From: Platynereis dumerilii
Taxonomy: Eukaryota > Annelida > Polychaeta > Phyllodocida > Nereididae
NCBI GenBank assembly: GCA_026936325.1
Contig: JAPTHN010000004.1
Coordinates: 32,419,910 to 32,483,909 of the forward strand
Length of the DNA: 64,000 nt
Direction: 5' to 3'
Shown: positions 37,129 through 48,574 of the stretch, in pieces
Numbering within the stretch: position 1 is the stretch's first letter
Layout: the number at the start of each line of letters is the position of its first letter
Program-made: the position numbers and the translations under genes
Notes under the pieces: generated by a model
Seen by the model: only the letters and a program-made list of their open reading frames with translations
What the model was told of the DNA's origin: nothing
The model's database searches: none

Positions 37129-38857
37129 CTACTTTCGTGGAGAAAGGAGACTCTCAGTCCAACTGGGCGAAGGGGAAGGCTGGTGCTGCTGATGGGCGGC
37201 CGGTTGACCAAAGCTGGGTCCAGGGTAGCCGTACTTCTCGGGGCTCTCCTGAGCATCCATCATCAGTGTCATGGAGGATGGGCTGGGCTGCATCACGGTG
37301 TAGCTGGGAGTCTGCCTGGATCCTCCTTCCCTGGGCTGGTGGTGGTGGTAGTGATGGCTGCTGCTGGAAGCGTGGTGGTGCTGCTGGTGGTGGGATGGCA
37401 CATACGTCGAAGAAGGAGGAGGAGGAGGTGGCATCTGCAGGCGCTGAGGAGGATGAGGAGGCTGGAAGGTCTGCTCCTGATGATGTCTTGACTGGCGGCT
37501 GGCCTCATCCATCTCACTCTCCTTGTCCCAGTAGAAGGCGGCCTCTGCAATGGCCCTCACCATTTTCCTTCTGATTTCAGGGCTGGTAGAGGTCCTGGCA
37601 CTTCATCCTCCAGTACTCCTGATCGGGTTGCAACTCCTGGTGGTCGGGGCACATCTTGCAGCCAGAGCCTTTCAGGATCTTCTTGGCGGAGGACATGGCT
37701 TGCATGCTGCCTGCGATGACATTCATGGCGGAGTGCATGGCTTCATCTGTTGGGGCCTTCCTCTTGGTTCCCTTGGCAACGGCTCCAGGCTTTGGCGCTC
37801 CAGGGAAGACTTGGGACTGCTGGCTGTCAGGTCTGTCCTGTGCTGGCTGTTCAGGTGGCAGGTCCGGCATGTCATAGGAAGCTGGCAGGGAATCCTCAGG
37901 GTTGTAGCTGTCCCCGGAGTCTGAGGCTGGCCGGTTGGCAGACAGTTGAGAGATGGCGGACAGCTCCTTGCCTGGCTTGTGGACGATGGAGTCCTTCAGG
38001 AACCGACAGTTGGTTAGGATGTACTGGTCCCTGTCTGTCAGAGTCTCCTTCCTGGCGGATCCTGAAGCTTCAGGCCTGACGAGTCTGGAGTAGTGGGTGC
38101 GGACTGTCTTCCTCCAGTTGAAGATGTCCTGGGAGGTGTACTTGGGTCCCAGCTGCTTGGCTTTTTCTGTGTCCAGCAGCAGCTTCTCGTTGCCCTTGTA
38201 TCCTCTGGAGCCCTTCATGTAGAGGACAGGATGCTCTCTGAACCAGTTGATGAGGTCGTCTTCTTGGTCAGATGTGATGCCCAGGTTGTTCCTGATGTTT
38301 TTCTTGGGGGCCTTCCCTTTGCCCTTCTTGCCCTTGGACTTGGCTTCAGCAGCTGCAGGGGTCTCATCAGCAGAGTCTTCTTCCTCCTCGAAGGTGTCCT
38401 CATGTATGGTCACTTCATCTAGAGCAAGAACAGGCTGGCTCTCTTGTGTTTTCTTCGGAGTCTTCTTCGGAGTGTGAGTCTTCTTTGGAGTCTTCTTTGG
38501 AGTCTTCTTTGGAGTAGACTTGGCAGTAGGCTCTGGAAGACCCGTGGAAGACTTGGCAGCAGGCTTGTCAGCAGGCTTGTCAGCAGGCTTGTCAGCAGGC
38601 TTGGCAGCAGGCTTGGCAGCAGGCTTGTCAGCAGACTTGGCAGCAGGCTTGTCAGCAGACTTGGAAGGCTTGTCAGCAGGCTTGTCTCCTTCCTCTTCAA
38701 ACAATTCAACAGATGAATCTTCGTCTGTGCTGTCTTCTGGCCGGCCCTCGAAGATGGTCTCGCTGACGACAGTGGCTTTGCTGGTTGAAGTGGTGGTCTT
38801 CGTCTGGCTGCCAGCTGTAGTGGAGGTGTAGAGCCCAGGTAGAGAGATGTCTGCCAT
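37129..38857 (-). CDS. Harbinger MADF-like accessory protein
   Basis: The main frame runs from the ATG at 38857 to a stop at 37577 (426 residues); it is open upstream to 39079 without an ATG, so the true start could be in a spliced 5' exon. In order: an acidic segment with ELFEEEGD; repeats of the type KPADKPAAK; KKTPKKTPKK basic repeats; a MADF-like domain at about residues 200-258 (LINWFREHPVLY, then DIFNWRKTVRTHYSRL); then a Pro/Gln-rich region. A second open frame, 37129-37563, rich in Gln, His and Pro, follows after 13 bp in a different frame. It may be the C-terminal part shifted by one base or joined by splicing. In Harbinger elements the Myb/SANT-like or MADF-like partner brings the transposase to the nucleus and the element ends. 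Confidence 0.8.
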
Positions 38858-39162
38858 GGCTGTTGTGAAGAAGGCAGTCACTGCAGCATCTGAAGGGTCA
38901 TGGAGAGGAGTTGCAGCTGGAGTTGTAGCTGGAGTTGTCACTGGAGTGCTTCCAGGAGTGTGAAGTGTTGACCTGGTGCTGAGCTTGGTTGGTGCCCTGG
39001 TGACGACGGTGCCCTTTCTCCTCTTTGGTCCCGTGTTGTAGCAGCAAAAGTACAATTGTAGCAACAAAAGTAGCAGCAAATGTAGCAGTTGATAGTGTCG
39101 TGGATTCTAGGTGTGTTCTGGTCGAAGGTCTGAGTGGGTATGGTGCTCTAATCTGGCCCCCT

Positions 39163-39172
39163 CTATATATAT
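39163..39172 (-). promoter_or_regulatory. TATA box of the accessory gene
   Basis: TATATATA on the minus strand, about 85 bp before the open frame reaching 39079 and about 300 bp before the first in-frame ATG. Confidence 0.5.
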
Positions 39173-39279
39173 GCAGGGTGCGGACCGCCTCTTTTCCCCT
39201 CCTTCGCCCCCCCCTGCTTCGCTGCTGCTGCCCCAGCCGCTGCGCAAGAAGAGGGTGACACGCAGACAAAGGGTTGATG

Positions 39280-39720
39280 CTAAAAATAGAACAACGCATG
39301 CACTCAGGCGCCACTCTGTCTGCTGCATTGGGGGTCCAAAAGACGCGGCGCGCACCCTCTCACGTGCGTCGCACATGTGACTTTCCGCGACGCGTGTGTG
39401 AAACATGTGACATGAAGCAAGAGCTTTCTGCTACACTGCTGTTTCTGCGTCGAAGCTCTTCTTTGTGCGTCGCATCTTTAAAAATCTGCGGCGCGCACTG
39501 ATTTCTTTTTACGCTTCTTCTTGCTTCACCACTTCTTCCCTCGCAAAGATTCAACCGGTTGAATCTTTTTTTCCTGCATCGTCAAATTTCTAGGAATTGC
39601 GTAGAAAGACCTCTTAAAACGGCGCATGCTGTTCCTGTTGCGCCGTAAAGCCAAAATTGACCGCGAATATGCTCAAATCTTTGCCCTTTCCTGGAAATAT
39701 AAGAAACGCCGTCACTTAAA
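39280..39720. repeat. Right subterminal zone of Harbinger with GCGTCGCA words
   Basis: Words such as GTGCGTCGCA, CCGCGACGCG and TGCGTCG recur at about 39365, 39387, 39447 and 39463. Matching words occur in the left zone at about 34018, 34115, 34235 and 34366. Candidate transposase or partner binding sites. Confidence 0.55.
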
Positions 39721-40438
39721 CCCTCTGTTATGTCTCCGTGAGAACTAGCCATAATGGTATACGAATTTATTCATATTTCTAACTCAAATACTTTTTATGC
39801 ACATGAAGAAAATCTCAGGACGATTTCTAAAATTGACTAATTTCAAGTGCAAAAATGGCCATGTGGGACAGGTGATAGAAACTTGAAATTTAATTTTTAA
39901 GCAGTTTATGAGATCATCTAGTATTTCTGCAAAAATTGTAGATGCATTATTCTTCATTTTTCTGGAATTAATTTTTATAATTTCGAAGAAAAACCTTATT
40001 TATGCTATATATAGTATGTAGGAGCCTTCCAAGACCAGGTGGAACCTTAGATAAAGAGCTGAATTTATTTCTGAAAGTACCTCAGATGGACAAATTTTAT
40101 AATTCCAAACTTTGAAGAGGTATATTGGTTTCTCACAAAAGGAAATAGTAAAAAAAATGTTAATATGTAAACTGAGTGAATTTTTGCAAAGAAGTTCAAA
40201 ATTGACAATATGGGACTGTTGTGACAGATTTTGTAAATGAGATTAGTTGATACAGTTGCCTTTTAATGATTTTAATTATGAGAAGGTATCTTCATTTATC
40301 AATATTTTTTAAAAATATCACAATATGATGAAAAATATGTAAAATTCATGTGCGCTGACATTACTTTCAGTTTTGGAAATAACATCTAGTGACAGATGAC
40401 CAGAATTTAGCAAATGTGGCTTTATAATTTATAAAGTA

Positions 40439-41059
40439 TGTGGGTATTTATCCGACCACCAAGGCCAATGCTTGATTCTGATTGGTCAAGAACTGTGGGT
40501 ATATATCCTGTATCTGTCAGGCAGCTTGGCCTGTATAGATATTTTCTGTATCCTGCAGTGATGACATCACAATCACTCATAAATTATCAGACATTGTTAT
40601 GCTAACAATGGGCAGTGATTGTTTATCATGACGTCACAATGGCATGCACAGCTGGTGACGTCACAACAATCTGCTATCAGGCTGAAATTTAATAAAGACC
40701 ACTGATAAAATCATTGCGGGATATTAAAAAAAAAACCATAACAGTGTAGTTCGTAGCTATGAATGTCATTTGTGTCAGGTCTGCTTCTGAATTAACACTC
40801 ATGATACCGGTACCTGAAACTCATGATGTTCATACCTTTGAACTACATTGTTATAGGGGTTTTATTATACCATGTGGTCGGATAAATTCGTAATTTGTTG
40901 TTTGCTTTTGGCAGATACAGGATTTACCTTCCCTCAGATAGCTGTATCCGGGCTCAGCTACGCTTCGCCCAGATACAGCTATCTTCAGGAAGGTAAATCC
41001 TGTATCCGCCAAGCAAACAACAAATAACTAATAATATACCCCAGGAACCCCCTTATGGG
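40439..41059. mobile_element. MITE with 9-bp direct flanks inside the long-inverted-repeat element
   Basis: TATAAAGTA flanks both ends (40430-40438, 41060-41068). The copy holds ATCCGACCAC and GTGGTCGGAT as an inverted pair and a long hairpin at about 40915-41015 (GCAGATACAGGATTTACCTT and complement). A 9-bp duplication would suit a Mutator-like element. Only weak terminal inverted repeats are visible. Confidence 0.5.
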
Positions 41060-41969
41060 TATAAAGTAATGCATTCCATTGTAGTGATGAGAATCTGACA
41101 TGATTTCACACGAAAAGAACTGGACAAAAAAAAATTCCTGGTGATTCTAAACAAAACTGATTTGTAATGTTCAGAAGGCAATTTGAGGCACCTTGAAAAA
41201 AAAGTGCACTTTATTTTGAGTTCCACCTGCTCTTGGAAGGCTCCTACATAGTGTAAATAAGGCTTTTCTCCAAATTTCTAAAAAATTAATTCCAGAAAAA
41301 TGAAGAATAACGCATCCACTATTTTTGCAGAAATACGAGATGATCTCATATACTGTTTAAAAATTAAATTTCAAGTTTTTATCAGCCGTCCCACATGGCC
41401 ATTTTTGCACTTGAAATTAGTCAATTTTAGAAATCGTCCTGAGATTTTCTTCATGTGCATAAAAAGTATTTGAGTTAGAAATATGAATAAATTCGTACCA
41501 TTAGCACTCGATACTGCCTCAATTCATGCAAAGTTTCAGGATTATTGGAAGGTTGGTTTCTGAGTGAAAAAATTCCAAAAACCCACAATTTACCCAAATT
41601 TCGCAAAAAATGAACCAATTTTAACAGGCTGGTGCGAACAGATGGAAAGCATCATCTACATCATATTTAGGGTATGTTATGCTCTATATCTCACTATGAT
41701 ATATTCCTAGTTTTGTGGCGATATCTTGAAAAATGAACCTTCACCAGCCTTTTTCAAAGATATCAAAAGATGAAAACTTAATTTTTTGTTGAAAGCCCAA
41801 CATTTTCAAAATGCTGTCACAAGCAAAATATGTGGAATATATCAGAGATATTTCGCATGTGTTCATTAAACATATACATGTATATCAGGTTAAAATTTCA
41901 TCAAAATCGGAAAACATGATGTGGGAAAATTTCTTGATTTTGGTCCATTTGGCTTGGAATGGCCCAATT

Positions 41970-42120
41970 ACTTTCTTTCGGCTCTTATGTCAGAGCCATA
42001 GAGTTCATTATCGACTATCAGTACATCATCAAATATGTTAGCAGCATCACTACTTTTGTCAGACTGTGTTCGTTTCACTTCAGAGGCCGAACACAAATTA
42101 TTAACACAAATATGAAGTAC
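41970..42120 (-). pseudogene. Duplicated tail-exon remnant, copy 1
   Basis: Just past the stop of gene C the minus strand encodes SASEVKRTQSDK, then NIFDDVLIVDNELYGSD, another tail repeat. It could be an extra repeat once joined to the gene C tail, or part of an alternative last exon. It is the first unit of the tandem duplication described at 33104-33365. Confidence 0.7.
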
Positions 42121-42149
42121 TTCGGTGCATTAAGAGCCACTTTGTCCCT

Positions 42150-45100
42150 TCAGGAAGAGCCATAAACTTCATTGTCTATGATTAGCATGTCTTCTGACAT
42201 GTATGCAGCTGCACCTGCTGTGTGAGACTGCGTTTGTGAATCAGATGCCGCACCATACAGTTCATTTTCAACTATCAACATATCATCAGATGCGTCAACA
42301 AGCTCTGTGCAGTTTTGATTGTTAGTTTTCTTGTACAGCATAGACATCATTAGAGGTGCTTGCTGCAGCACATGCTTGGCGATTCTCTGAAAGGTTTGGA
42401 AAACAATCTTCATACGCAGGTCCAGCATGCGTCGAGATATTATAACCTTCATTAATTCTCCTGTTATTATCATGTCCCAATGGACTTGACCTTGTTTGCA
42501 ATGGCATCGTGTCGATAGGAGCATTCCGGAGCCTTTTCTTCCTGAAAGGATATACATGAGACACTTTTTAACAGTATGGAATGAGAAACAGGTTAGAGGT
42601 ACTGTAACATGGCTCAATTGCTTATAAGGGGTCCCACACTCTTTCCCAAGATGCCTGCACATTACAGTAAAATTTCACTTTGACATTAGGTGACATTCTT
42701 GAATCATCTATCTTGAAGCCGCAAATTGTATAATTCGTAAAATATGACTGTATACATGCCAATTGGTGCATTGTGATGAGAAAACGTTTATGACGGTAAT
42801 ATGCATTACGGTACAACATTGCCATTTATCAGACATATGTCCTTGGTATGTACATATAAATACCTAGTTGAATTGGATATAGATCTATACAAGACGAACA
42901 AAATTATATTACCTTTTACAAAAGAAGGCTGTAAGTCCAATAATAAAAAATGCCATGGCTCCTGCTACCCCTCCAATAATCAATATCAAAGTCAGTTTCC
43001 CTGAAATAAACGAAGATTTTATGCTTTCCATTTGATGAGGACTAGAAATATGTTGGGTTACTTTTGGTCTCTTGTACATTAAATCATGCATAACCTTCAC
43101 TATTGCAAAGTACACTTATTGAAGAAATGAACCGGTTTAAAACTAACCTGCATTTGTCTTGGATACCGTTTCTTCACCAGAGGATTCAGTTTTGGTTCTG
43201 TCATTTGTGCTTTGATTGGTTCCCTCAATGCTTCTAGAACTGGTTCCGGAATCAGTCTCAACCGTAACAGTGTGCAGCTCTTCACACGGCACATCACAGT
43301 TTGCACTGCACCAGTTCTTGTTACAGATCTTGTTTCCATTCTGGTCACAGGTATAGTGTCCGGTGCTGTCATCTGTTGACTTGCAGTATATATCACAATC
43401 TTCACCATAATAATCATTGTTGCACCTTTTGGTGTCAGTCAGGGTGCAGTCATCATGTATGCCTTCTGCTGGTGAGCATTCACATTCTGGACCAAACCAG
43501 TGTTTGTTACATATTTTTTTCCCATCGTTATCACATTGATAGCGTGGATCAATCGCATCGCAGTCACAGTGAGGTCCTATCCAATTGTGATTACAATATA
43601 CTACTAATCTGAGAGTCAAGCTGAAAGAAGGATAATCATAAACATAAACTGAACCAAATAGGAAACGCAAAACAATTTCAAGGCTTTATTTTTCTCTATA
43701 TGATTTAGATGGGCTGGTATGTTTATGTATATGTATAACCAGGTGTCAAAAGACTCATTTCAATAAAATAAATGAATTCTGACATTTCTTTGCACATCTA
43801 CATCCATGGTCATCATATTGGGGTATGGAAAGTGGACCAGGGTTTTTGGCACCCCAAAGAGAAAATCCAATGATTCCTCTGGAAAGCATTAAGAAAATGA
43901 TGCAAAAGGCCACACAATTCACTTCTTTTGGCACTACTTAACTTTTAAAATTAAGTTTTTTTAGAAGGCAGGTCGGAGTTTATCAGACACAATAATATTC
44001 CAGTGAAACAATGCAACTATGGGAACAGGTCCCCCAACGGTCTGTACAAATGCAATAGAGTGAAAAAGGTTCAGGGTCTTTAAAATACCTCACACAACCT
44101 GTATAACAGTCATAGGACATACAGCAGTACATTGTGTGCCCTTCTCATATGCTTTTCGTATGGTGGCAGCTGTGTGGTTGAAAGAATAGCACAAGGAAGG
44201 CACAAAAATACTGATGTTAACCTCTGTAGCTGTTACACAGGTTGTTTGACGTCTTTCCAACAGAACCCAAGCCTTTTTATTCCGCAGCTATTGCATAGGC
44301 TGTTTGAGGACTTGTTTTCATAGTCTCATTGTTGCATTGGAATAGCATTGTGTGTGACAAACTCTGACCTCACTTCTCAAAAAATTGATTTTTTAACAAT
44401 TTAGGTGGCACCAACTGAAATGAATTGTGTGGCCTTTTGCGTAATTTTCTCCAGGCTTTAACATGAAATCATCAGTTTTGCCCATTAGGGTATCTAATGT
44501 CCCAGTTCACTGGAAATACCCCAATGTGATAAACTCAGCCACAGACTTGCAAAAAATTGTTGTACTTAAGTGATTTAATGCCCCTGAGTCCTTTGAAACC
44601 TGATCACACAAATGCATACACTCAACATCCCATCTAAAGCATCTGCTGAAAAATTCTACCCTGGAAATTGTTTTGAGTTTTATTTGATTCGGTTTAAAAT
44701 GTTTTAATCAGAGAAAGTTCTGCAATTGAGGCCTAGCATGCTACATGAGGATGCCACATGACCTGAATTTATGCTTGTAATGTATGGTAAGCCTTCTTCA
44801 CCAAATAACAATATACCTGCATTTAAAGCTTGGTTTTTTAATATTTTTCAAAAACATCAAGACAATGTAAAAATAGGATTTAAAAAAGAAATGGAATGGT
44901 ACATCTTACCTTGTATGAGTCCCAATTATAGTCAGACTTTCTGGGCGATCATAAGCGTCAGCTTTACTCCTGTGAGCCATCAATTTGAAGGTGTGAGACA
45001 AAAAATCTACCAACTGAAACTTCTCTTGGTGGTCTCTTTCTTCCACGTAGACTTTCATTAAAATGTCACCCTGCACCAAAACATTATGTGATGTCATTAT

Positions 45101-47650
45101 TGATGCTGTTGATAATGCAAGACCTCAGGCATTACACTCTCAGCAGGTTTGTTTGTTTGTGTTTTACGCCTCTGCAGCACCTTGGTGGGCTATATCGAGG
45201 CAGGCGACCGCCGTATGATGATGAGATGAGAAGACTGGGAGTCTGGTACATACCCTATTAATTCAGGGATGCCCAGGGTCTTTCAGTTGCCCCAGCATAG
45301 AACACTGGATACAACCCGCCTCCATTTAATGTCCCATGGGCTCGGACTAAAGTGAGTTCCCGGGATGAGGTTTGAACCCACGCCCTCAAAGCCAGTTGAC
45401 AAGCGCACTTACCAATTAGGCCAGGGGGGAACTCCCTCTCAGCAGGTAAACTATGAGGGAAAAATATCTCTTTCATAAAAACTGAATATTTAAAAGTAAG
45501 TGACTGCAAAGTTTTGCATACCTGCCAGGGCTTGTCCACCTCTATCTCACTCCACTTCCGAGTGTTCTGTTCAACTTCTAATGGTCCTTTAATTCTGCAC
45601 TGATCATGGTCATCTCGAGTTCCATTCGAATAATCCAAGCAAATGCGAAATTTGTATTCACATCGATCATTTCTAGTGTTTTTATCGCAGGCGTCACCAT
45701 TGATTAAATTCTCTCCTGGGTTAACGAACTTGCCTAAATATATGCTAATTGTGTACAAGGCAAGTGTATTCTGAAAATATGCATGTGAATGGGAAAAATA
45801 AAATTTAAAAATGATTTTTCATGCAAAAAGGGAAAACATTAATGCAAAATTGCAACTCTGCAATGAATATTTGAAATTTTGTATGTTAGCTGTTTAATGG
45901 ATATTTATATTTTTGCATGGATAGCACACATAAGACCAGTAGCTTGAAGTAACTCTTAGATTGGGGAGTAAGAGCAATTTGCTGCTAAATGCAACAAATT
46001 TTAATCGTTTACGAATTCTTCCCACACTAATCATGGATGTACTGAAAAAATGTGGTAGTTGAAGGACTACGCAAAAAGGCCTGGTCGTCATCTTGCCTTT
46101 TACAGTTGATTTCATTATTGTAGACACTGAGACTGAATGTGCATTTTTTTTCTAGGACATGTGTTCAATAAGGAAACGCGACTGAAAGACTGTTGTTATT
46201 CCAGCACTGCCATCATCGGTCAACTTCACACTGACTGATGCATGATAAACTAGGCAGAGCAGGTGTTGCCAGACCAACTACACTCTTGCTCATAAATATG
46301 GAACCCATTTTTGGAGAAAAAGTGGCAGAAAAAAGTTAATTGTGGGGTTTTAATGCCAGAAAAGTAGTCTATTAATGTCTAGTCATCTTCCCTAATCTCT
46401 CTTTGAAAGCCTTGACTACAATTTTACCAGTTAATTTGAATTTTTGTTCGGATGCTCCCCACTTTTTGAAACGCGTTGAATTTGCATTTTTCGTCCTGCC
46501 GTTGCTCTGCCTGGGTTTATCGCTGAAGCATATATTTTTGATTGTTACATATTCTTCCCAATGTCAATGGGAGTCACTGGAAGAAGTTGAGATTCAATCA
46601 GACCATCATGTGCTCCAGCAGAAACTTCAAAAGCTATCATTTTCTATGGGAATTACTGATGCATTTCATATCTATGAGCACGAATATACGTAGACGTATC
46701 TGAGGCAATACATCAGCCCTGCAAGCTGAGACAAAACCTGCTTCTTGCTTAGTGTACCAGTCGTGCCAAACCGCTTTCAACTTCCAAGTGATTAGGAGCA
46801 CTTGTGACGATGCATTTGGTCAGGCTTGATTGACTTTTGATAGTCCCTATATCAGGGGTGCCGGAAGGAAACGAGGGGGGCAGGGGCGATCGGTCGAGAA
46901 AGGGCAAATCTTACTTGCGCAACAAAAATTTAATTGCCCCCCCTGCCCCCCCTGTTCCGGCACCCTTCCCTATATGTTTGTGTTTCACACCTATTCCGAC
47001 AGATTCATTATCCAGTAGCACACAAAAATTTAAAAGATTGAATTGGGATTAAAGTATTGTCATACACAGTATAAACTAAATTAAAATGATGATTGAAAAA
47101 GTTAAACTGTTGTGCTATCTACATGTTAATTGGAGTTTTTTTACAAAGAACATCATTGAATTTGCCTTCTTATAGAGCCTTGACGTCCTGATGAAGCTTG
47201 ATTAAGTACTTCCTTTGCATTAACTGCTTTATTACTGAAGTATTGATCTGCATCTTGATAATCAATTTATGCAAACAGGCCGCCAGGCAAGAAAAGAAGG
47301 GCAGCTGTCCACTCAGTTTTAGTGGTACATACTTCTGATAAAGTATATTGGAATACCCCATAATGTTTACAATACCACAGTTCTCTTTTAAATTACAATG
47401 CGGGGTACAAATAAGACCAAATGGTTGTATGGTGGTATTTGGAGATGTACTCCCACTCGTGAAGATATTCTGAGTCCTCTGTACCCACGATTATTATATT
47501 TATAGCTTCTCAAATTTGAGTAAAATATTTCTGCCACAAATGTATTTGTTATTATGCAAAACATGAGTATCACTTACCTTGCATAACAAAAAGGTAATAG
47601 ATGCAAATAGTAGAGTCTTCATCATGGATTTACCACCCCAGAAAAACATT
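42150..47650 (-). CDS. Gene C: two-repeat DSL Notch-ligand-like membrane protein, tail frameshifted
   Basis: Exons: 47578-47650 (two tandem ATGs, 47625 and 47622; the second aligns with the paralogues), 45522-45770, 44910-45070, 43148-43620, 42913-43000, 42541-42150. Phases are as in A, B and D. Signal peptide MKTLLFASITFLLCK, MNNL (KFVNPGENLINGDACD), a DSL domain, two DSL-like units (the second GHYTCDQNGNKIC), an acidic Ser/Thr-rich linker, and the membrane span ILIIGGVAGAMAFFIIGLTA ending CKR. The first repeat is shortened around WFGPECECSP and lacks a DVEC-type spacing. The tail frame includes GPAYEDCF and NDVYAV, and closes at 42322 (411 residues). A second frame to 42150 carries two NELYG-type repeats (VENELYGAA, IDNEVYGSS). 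Comparison with gene D suggests loss of about five bases just after DVYAV. Extracellular and membrane exons are intact. Confidence 0.83.
43816..44528. mobile_element. Long-inverted-repeat element in intron 3 of gene C
   Basis: About 220-bp arms (43816-44030 and 44300-44528) match inverted. Landmarks are TTGGGGTAT at the tips, GCAAAAGGCCACACAATTCA, and GGAGTTTATCAGACACAAT. The centre also carries GTAGCTGTTACACAGG-like words. No coding capacity. Flanks suggest an AT duplication at most. Confidence 0.6.
45149..45435 (-). mobile_element. tRNA-derived SINE with 12-bp TSD
   Basis: On the minus strand the 5' end has an A box (TGGCCTAATTGGTAAGTGCG) and a B box (GGTTCAAACCTC); the 3' end is a (CAAA)n-like tail. 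CTCTCAGCAGGT flanks both sides (45137-45148, 45436-45447). Intron 2 of gene C. Confidence 0.85.
46853..46967. mobile_element. hAT-type MITE with 8-bp TSD
   Basis: Begins CAGGGGTGCCGGAAGG and ends CCGGCACCCTT; CCCTATAT flanks both sides (46845-46852, 46968-46975). 115 bp. Related to 19469-19712. Intron 1 of gene C. Confidence 0.75.
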
Positions 47651-48574
47651 CTGAAAATCAATCTTTTTTTATTCCATGTCTGTTGAAGGTTTATAAATAG
47701 TCGAATATAGGTCAGATCGGTTGTTTATGAGATAATGACACATTATACAATTTAATTGTATGTGTAATGCAGGACATAATGGAAATATGTTAACAGGATA
47801 TTATGCTAAATTAATGAAACTAAAACTAGACGTCAAATCATATAAAACAACCAAAATTAGATTTGATGATAAGGAAACCAGTGGCAATCATTTGGTCAAG
47901 TCTCCCTCTCGGGCCTCTCCCGACCTTCTTTTATGATCTAGGCAGTGCTTGTCAGAATGGTCAGAATTGTCAGACATAACTGGCAATTTTTGGAAATGTC
48001 TGACTTACCTCAAGTTCAGGTCAGATATATTTGAAGAAAATATCCACAGGAAATCTTGACATTACATTCTGCAATTATTATAGATTAAAACTTTATTGTA
48101 TTTTATTCTGGTCAAATAAATACCAATGTACACTACTCAAAAATCAAGCTGCAAAGCACATTATGGCATTTTCTAGAATTCTAAAAGGAATAAGTAGTAT
48201 TGGCCGAATAACTCGGAACCCAACGTGATACAAGTCTATTTCTGGAAATTCTTCGTGACTCATATCAAACTGAACTTGGTCATTTCAACTCATTAAAATA
48301 AACACAGAAGAACATATCCAAAATATAATGAAATGGAGCTGACGGTAGCAATAGGATATATATTTATATTTATGACTAATATCTTTCTATTTGTATCCAT
48401 CCTTGTCTTTTAAAAACTTGAACATTAATAATTTTTTCAAAGTGGTCTCCTTCTGGGTGTTTTAAGATATATATCTACTGATTTTGGTTCACATGACATC
48501 ATGTAATAAATCATAATTTCTGCCTGAAAGCTAATAGTAACCTCTCAGTGGCCAGCTGACCACACCTGATGTAA

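Larger units (their letters stand above)
33904..39751. mobile_element. PIF/Harbinger transposon, apparently complete, TAA TSD
   Basis: Left end TGCCTGGTTCTCACG and the complement of the right end TGGCTAGTTCTCACG (13 of 15 identical). TAA lies on each side (33901-33903, 39752-39754). The other arm of the host element (around 41500) reads GTGC-TAA-TGGTA at the same place, showing the empty site. It holds a DDE transposase on the plus strand, a MADF-like protein on the minus strand and convergent repeats between them: the two-gene organisation of Harbinger elements. The subterminal zones are GC-rich with repeated TGCGACGC/GCGTCGCA words. It is distinct in base composition from its AT-rich surroundings. 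Confidence 0.92.
33448..41965. mobile_element. Long-inverted-repeat DNA element, AATT TSD, split by a Harbinger
   Basis: Ends GGGCCATTCCATGCC and the complement of GGGCCATTCCAAGCC. Left arm is 33448-33903 plus 39755 to about 40055; right arm is about 41225-41965; each is roughly 750 bp. AATT flanks both ends (33444-33447, 41966-41969). The tandem copy at 33190-33215 shows the empty site with a single AATT, so the duplication is secure. Without the Harbinger it is about 2.67 kb. The 1.2-kb centre has no transposase and carries another MITE. Superfamily unknown; its termini resemble those at 55736-56563. Confidence 0.8.

Noticed and set aside
36886-37491. Plus-strand frame of 201 residues in Harbinger, and others at 37550-38831
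   Set aside because: Antisense shadows of the MADF-like protein in GC-rich sequence.
43720-43815. Extra DSL or MNNL exon between exons 3 and 4 of gene C
   Set aside because: No cysteine pattern or splice-bounded frame there; the adjoining DNA is a palindromic repeat.
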